Positions 37,739-39,556 of a stretch of 39,556 nt of DNA are shown here, one piece after another. The DNA is from CAZHRJ01 sp964534765 (GTDB taxonomy: Bacteria > Lindowbacteria > 2-12-FULL-62-27), in assembly GCA_964534765.1 (NCBI GenBank), contig CAZHRJ010000009.1:1-39556 (forward strand), in the 5' to 3' direction. Each line of letters starts with the position of its first letter. Within the stretch, counting starts at the first letter, position 1. The translations under genes and the position numbers were made by a program. The notes beneath the pieces were generated by a model. The model searched no databases, was not told the DNA's origin, and saw only the letters and a program-made list of their open reading frames with translations.

Positions 37739-39556
37739 ATGAAACGGAACTGTACCGGAATGGCTGATCTGAATCGGGGGCTGATCTGTCTCTGGCTGAT
37801 GGGTTTTGGCTGGCCGCAGCCGGCGCAGGCGGTGGTCGTGGAGTCGCTGGAGGATTGGTATGATTCCACTCTGCCCATCTTCGCGGGTGACGTCTGGACG
37901 GATCTTCCGGGTCGGCGGATTCTCATCGTCGATCAGGTCACGGGGCAGATTTACTCCCAGCCCGCGGGCGGCGCGGCGCCCCAGCCTCTGCCCGGACACG
38001 GATTCATTCCGGATCGCGAAGACGCCCTCACACTTCTGGCCGATCCGGAAATCTTCAGCACTTTTTTGGATGGCGAATGGAAAATCGAGCCGGCCGGCGG
38101 CCGGCAGCAGGACATCCTTGCCGCTGCCGGCACTGGGCCCTCCATGGCCGGCGGGACCGCGCCGGCGCTCTTCGATGGCCGCGCGCGATTCGGAAGCGGC
38201 CGGTGGGTCGATCTCGGATTTTCCGATTCGGGCGTCCAAACGCGCCTACTTGCCCAGACACCGGCCAACATCCCGCCACGCGTCCGTGACCAGTCTCTGC
38301 TGGCGGAAGCGGTGGCCGACCTGGCCGGGCGGGGTGTTCGGATTCGGCCGTGGAGGTGGTCGTACCGGCAGGAGACTCTGCAGATCATTGACCATCGCGG
38401 CCGGACTTTTGTCTTCTCGGTTGATCCGGGCCGGTTCGGTCAGAGGCGTCTGACGCTGATCGCGCAGGTTTCAAGCATCTATCATCGGCTCAGTGAGTGG
38501 CTGGAATCCGATCTGCGTGTCATCGCCGGCGATACCGTCCATCTCAAACTCGGCTCCTCCGCATGGATGATCGCCCCGGTCGACGACCCCTACACGGGCG
38601 AGCGGCGACTGTCCCGCATGCCGGATACCGCTTCCTACCCACACTCAAACCCCGTTCCGGACGCCAGAAAAATTCACGCCCTTCTTCCTCCCAACTGGTC
38701 CGACTTTTTCCGTGATCCCAAACGCCTGGCGACCGGGCCGGCGGGTCAGCTCATTTCAGCCGAAATCCGCCTCACCCATCTGAATGTGAGAACATTTCTT
38801 ATTCTCTCGCATGCCTCACGCATCCGGCTATTCCCCTGGGATCAGTCCTCCCTGCCGGATCCCAAAGAGGTGGTTCCGCTCCCGGAAGGGTTTCTGGTTC
38901 CCATGCATCCGTCCTGGCGGATGGTTGGTTGGACGCCGGATGCCAACGCGATTTTAGACCTTGGCAACAGCCGATTTCAAAAAATCGTTCCGGTTCTGTC
39001 CGGACCGCCGTCTCGCGCCGACACTGACACGGACGATTGGGAATCGCCCGGATCGCCGGCGCCGACCGCCGCGCTCTACGTGCTCGACGCCGAAGCCGCG
39101 TCCATTCAGGAATGGCCCGCGGCCGAGTGGCCGCGCATGGAGCCGCCGCTGGAACTTCATCTGACGGCGGAGCTGATCGATCTGACCGTGACCGGCCAGG
39201 GAGAGGTCTATCTCCTGGCGCGATCCGCTGAGCGGGGTGTGCGGTTGTTTCGGCAGGGGATCGTGCCTGAGCCGATCCTCGACGTTCCGGAATCGGTCGA
39301 TCCCGAATTTCTGCCTGCGGCTGTTCCGACTCTGGCGGCCCGATCGGAATCGAAGCAGACCGTCTGGGTACTCGGCGGCCAGCCGCCGGCGCTGATCCGG
39401 CGGGAATCCATGGACCCGGCATGGCGGATTGGCGAGAACCTTGCCTGGCGATATGAACCGGATCAGGTCATCCTGTTCACTACCGATCCGACCGGCGCCG
39501 TCGACACGGCGGTGACGGTACAGATCGAGGGTGTCTGCCGGGTTCGGCAGGCGGTC
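37739..39556 (+). CDS. Large exported protein of unknown function, truncated by the window edge
   Basis: An uninterrupted frame runs from the ATG at 37739 to the last base (606 codons, no stop). A probable signal peptide covers about 14-33 (LICLWLMGFGWPQPAQA), and TTGAGG lies upstream as a possible ribosome binding site. The visible part is Pro-, Gly- and Trp-rich with alternating short beta segments (RRILIVDQVTGQIYS, VYLLARSAERGVRLFRQG, TVWVLGGQPPALIRRES), which suggests a propeller or other all-beta fold. The start codon follows tRNA-Phe by 71 bp on the opposite strand, so a promoter should lie between them, but I find no convincing one. I do not recognise the family. Confidence 0.75.
   Translation, partial: MKRNCTGMADLNRGLICLWLMGFGWPQPAQAVVVESLEDWYDSTLPIFAGDVWTDLPGRRILIVDQVTGQIYSQPAGGAAPQPLPGHGFIPDREDALTLLADPEIFSTFLDGEWKIEPAGGRQQDILAAAGTGPSMAGGTAPALFDGRARFGSGRWVDLGFSDSGVQTRLLAQTPANIPPRVRDQSLLAEAVADLAGRGVRIRPWRWSYRQETLQIIDHRGRTFVFSVDPGRFGQRRLTLIAQVSSIYHRLSEWLESDLRVIAGDTVHLKLGSSAWMIAPVDDPYTGERRLSRMPDTASYPHSNPVPDARKIHALLPPNWSDFFRDPKRLATGPAGQLISAEIRLTHLNVRTFLILSHASRIRLFPWDQSSLPDPKEVVPLPEGFLVPMHPSWRMVGWTPDANAILDLGNSRFQKIVPVLSGPPSRADTDTDDWESPGSPAPTAALYVLDAEAASIQEWPAAEWPRMEPPLELHLTAELIDLTVTGQGEVYLLARSAERGVRLFRQGIVPEPILDVPESVDPEFLPAAVPTLAARSESKQTVWVLGGQPPALIRRESMDPAWRIGENLAWRYEPDQVILFTTDPTGAVDTAVTVQIEGVCRVRQAV

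Overview
The window is GC-rich DNA from a Gram-negative bacterium. It encodes many Sec-exported proteins, two outer-membrane-type lipoproteins, TPR-rich envelope proteins, an NtrY/NtrX-like two-component system and non-sporulation relatives of the SpoIVB (S55) peptidase. Gene density is very high, with many ATGA or GTGA stop/start overlaps. The lineage cannot be named from this sequence; the mix of S55 peptidase, giant TPR lipoprotein and sigma-54 control would fit a deep-branching, mostly uncultivated phylum. No phage, CRISPR array, rRNA or complete insertion sequence was seen.

Layout. (1) 1-1199: an RlmI-like SAM methyltransferase on +, ending at a 15-bp-arm hairpin. (2) 1200-7385 on -: an exported protein ending in an SBP_bac_5-like solute-binding region, a sensor histidine kinase and a sigma-54-activating response regulator form a tightly coupled unit. 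Downstream lies a TPR lipoprotein with a good sigma-54 -24/-12 promoter and a dyad that could be the regulator's binding site. (3) 7386-7887: a poorly coding gap with a homopurine tract and two doubtful small ORFs, then tRNA-Leu(GAG). (4) 8026-26514 on +: twelve closely packed genes. They encode an SGNH hydrolase, a TPR protein, a cyclic-nucleotide-binding protein, RuvB, a phosphohexomutase, an S55 peptidase-like protein, a propeller-like protein, an FxLYD-like protein, a membrane/coiled-coil protein, a 1473-residue TPR lipoprotein, a NUDIX hydrolase and a membrane zinc-ribbon protein. (5) A perfect 36-bp-arm palindrome at 26493-26567 supplies the C-terminal codons and stop codons of both convergent genes flanking it. 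(6) 26546-29945 on -: a secreted PLD-HhH-PLD protein, a ThiE/TenI protein, a NifU-like protein and an exported protein-L-isoaspartate methyltransferase. (7) 29972-34563 on +: two single-HKD PLD proteins and an 1102-residue TPR protein. (8) 34564-34626: three tandem 12-mers plus an inverted copy, between convergent genes. (9) 34623-37549 on -: a cNMP-binding protein, a TSUP permease, ThiS, ThiG and a small membrane protein, transcribed from a strong sigma-70-type promoter. (10) tRNA-Phe(GAA), then a large exported protein that runs off the right edge.

How the parts may work together. Most of the window looks devoted to the cell envelope: exported peptidase-like, propeller, TPR and nuclease-like proteins co-transcribed with a few housekeeping genes (ruvB, phosphohexomutase, NUDIX, thiamine synthesis). 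The best candidates for an undescribed system are the S55/propeller/FxLYD/coiled-coil/giant-TPR block (14098-24734) and the divergent cluster of three exported PLD-family proteins, one carrying a ComEA-type DNA-binding domain (28431-31258). Both functional assignments are inferences from domain content and gene order.
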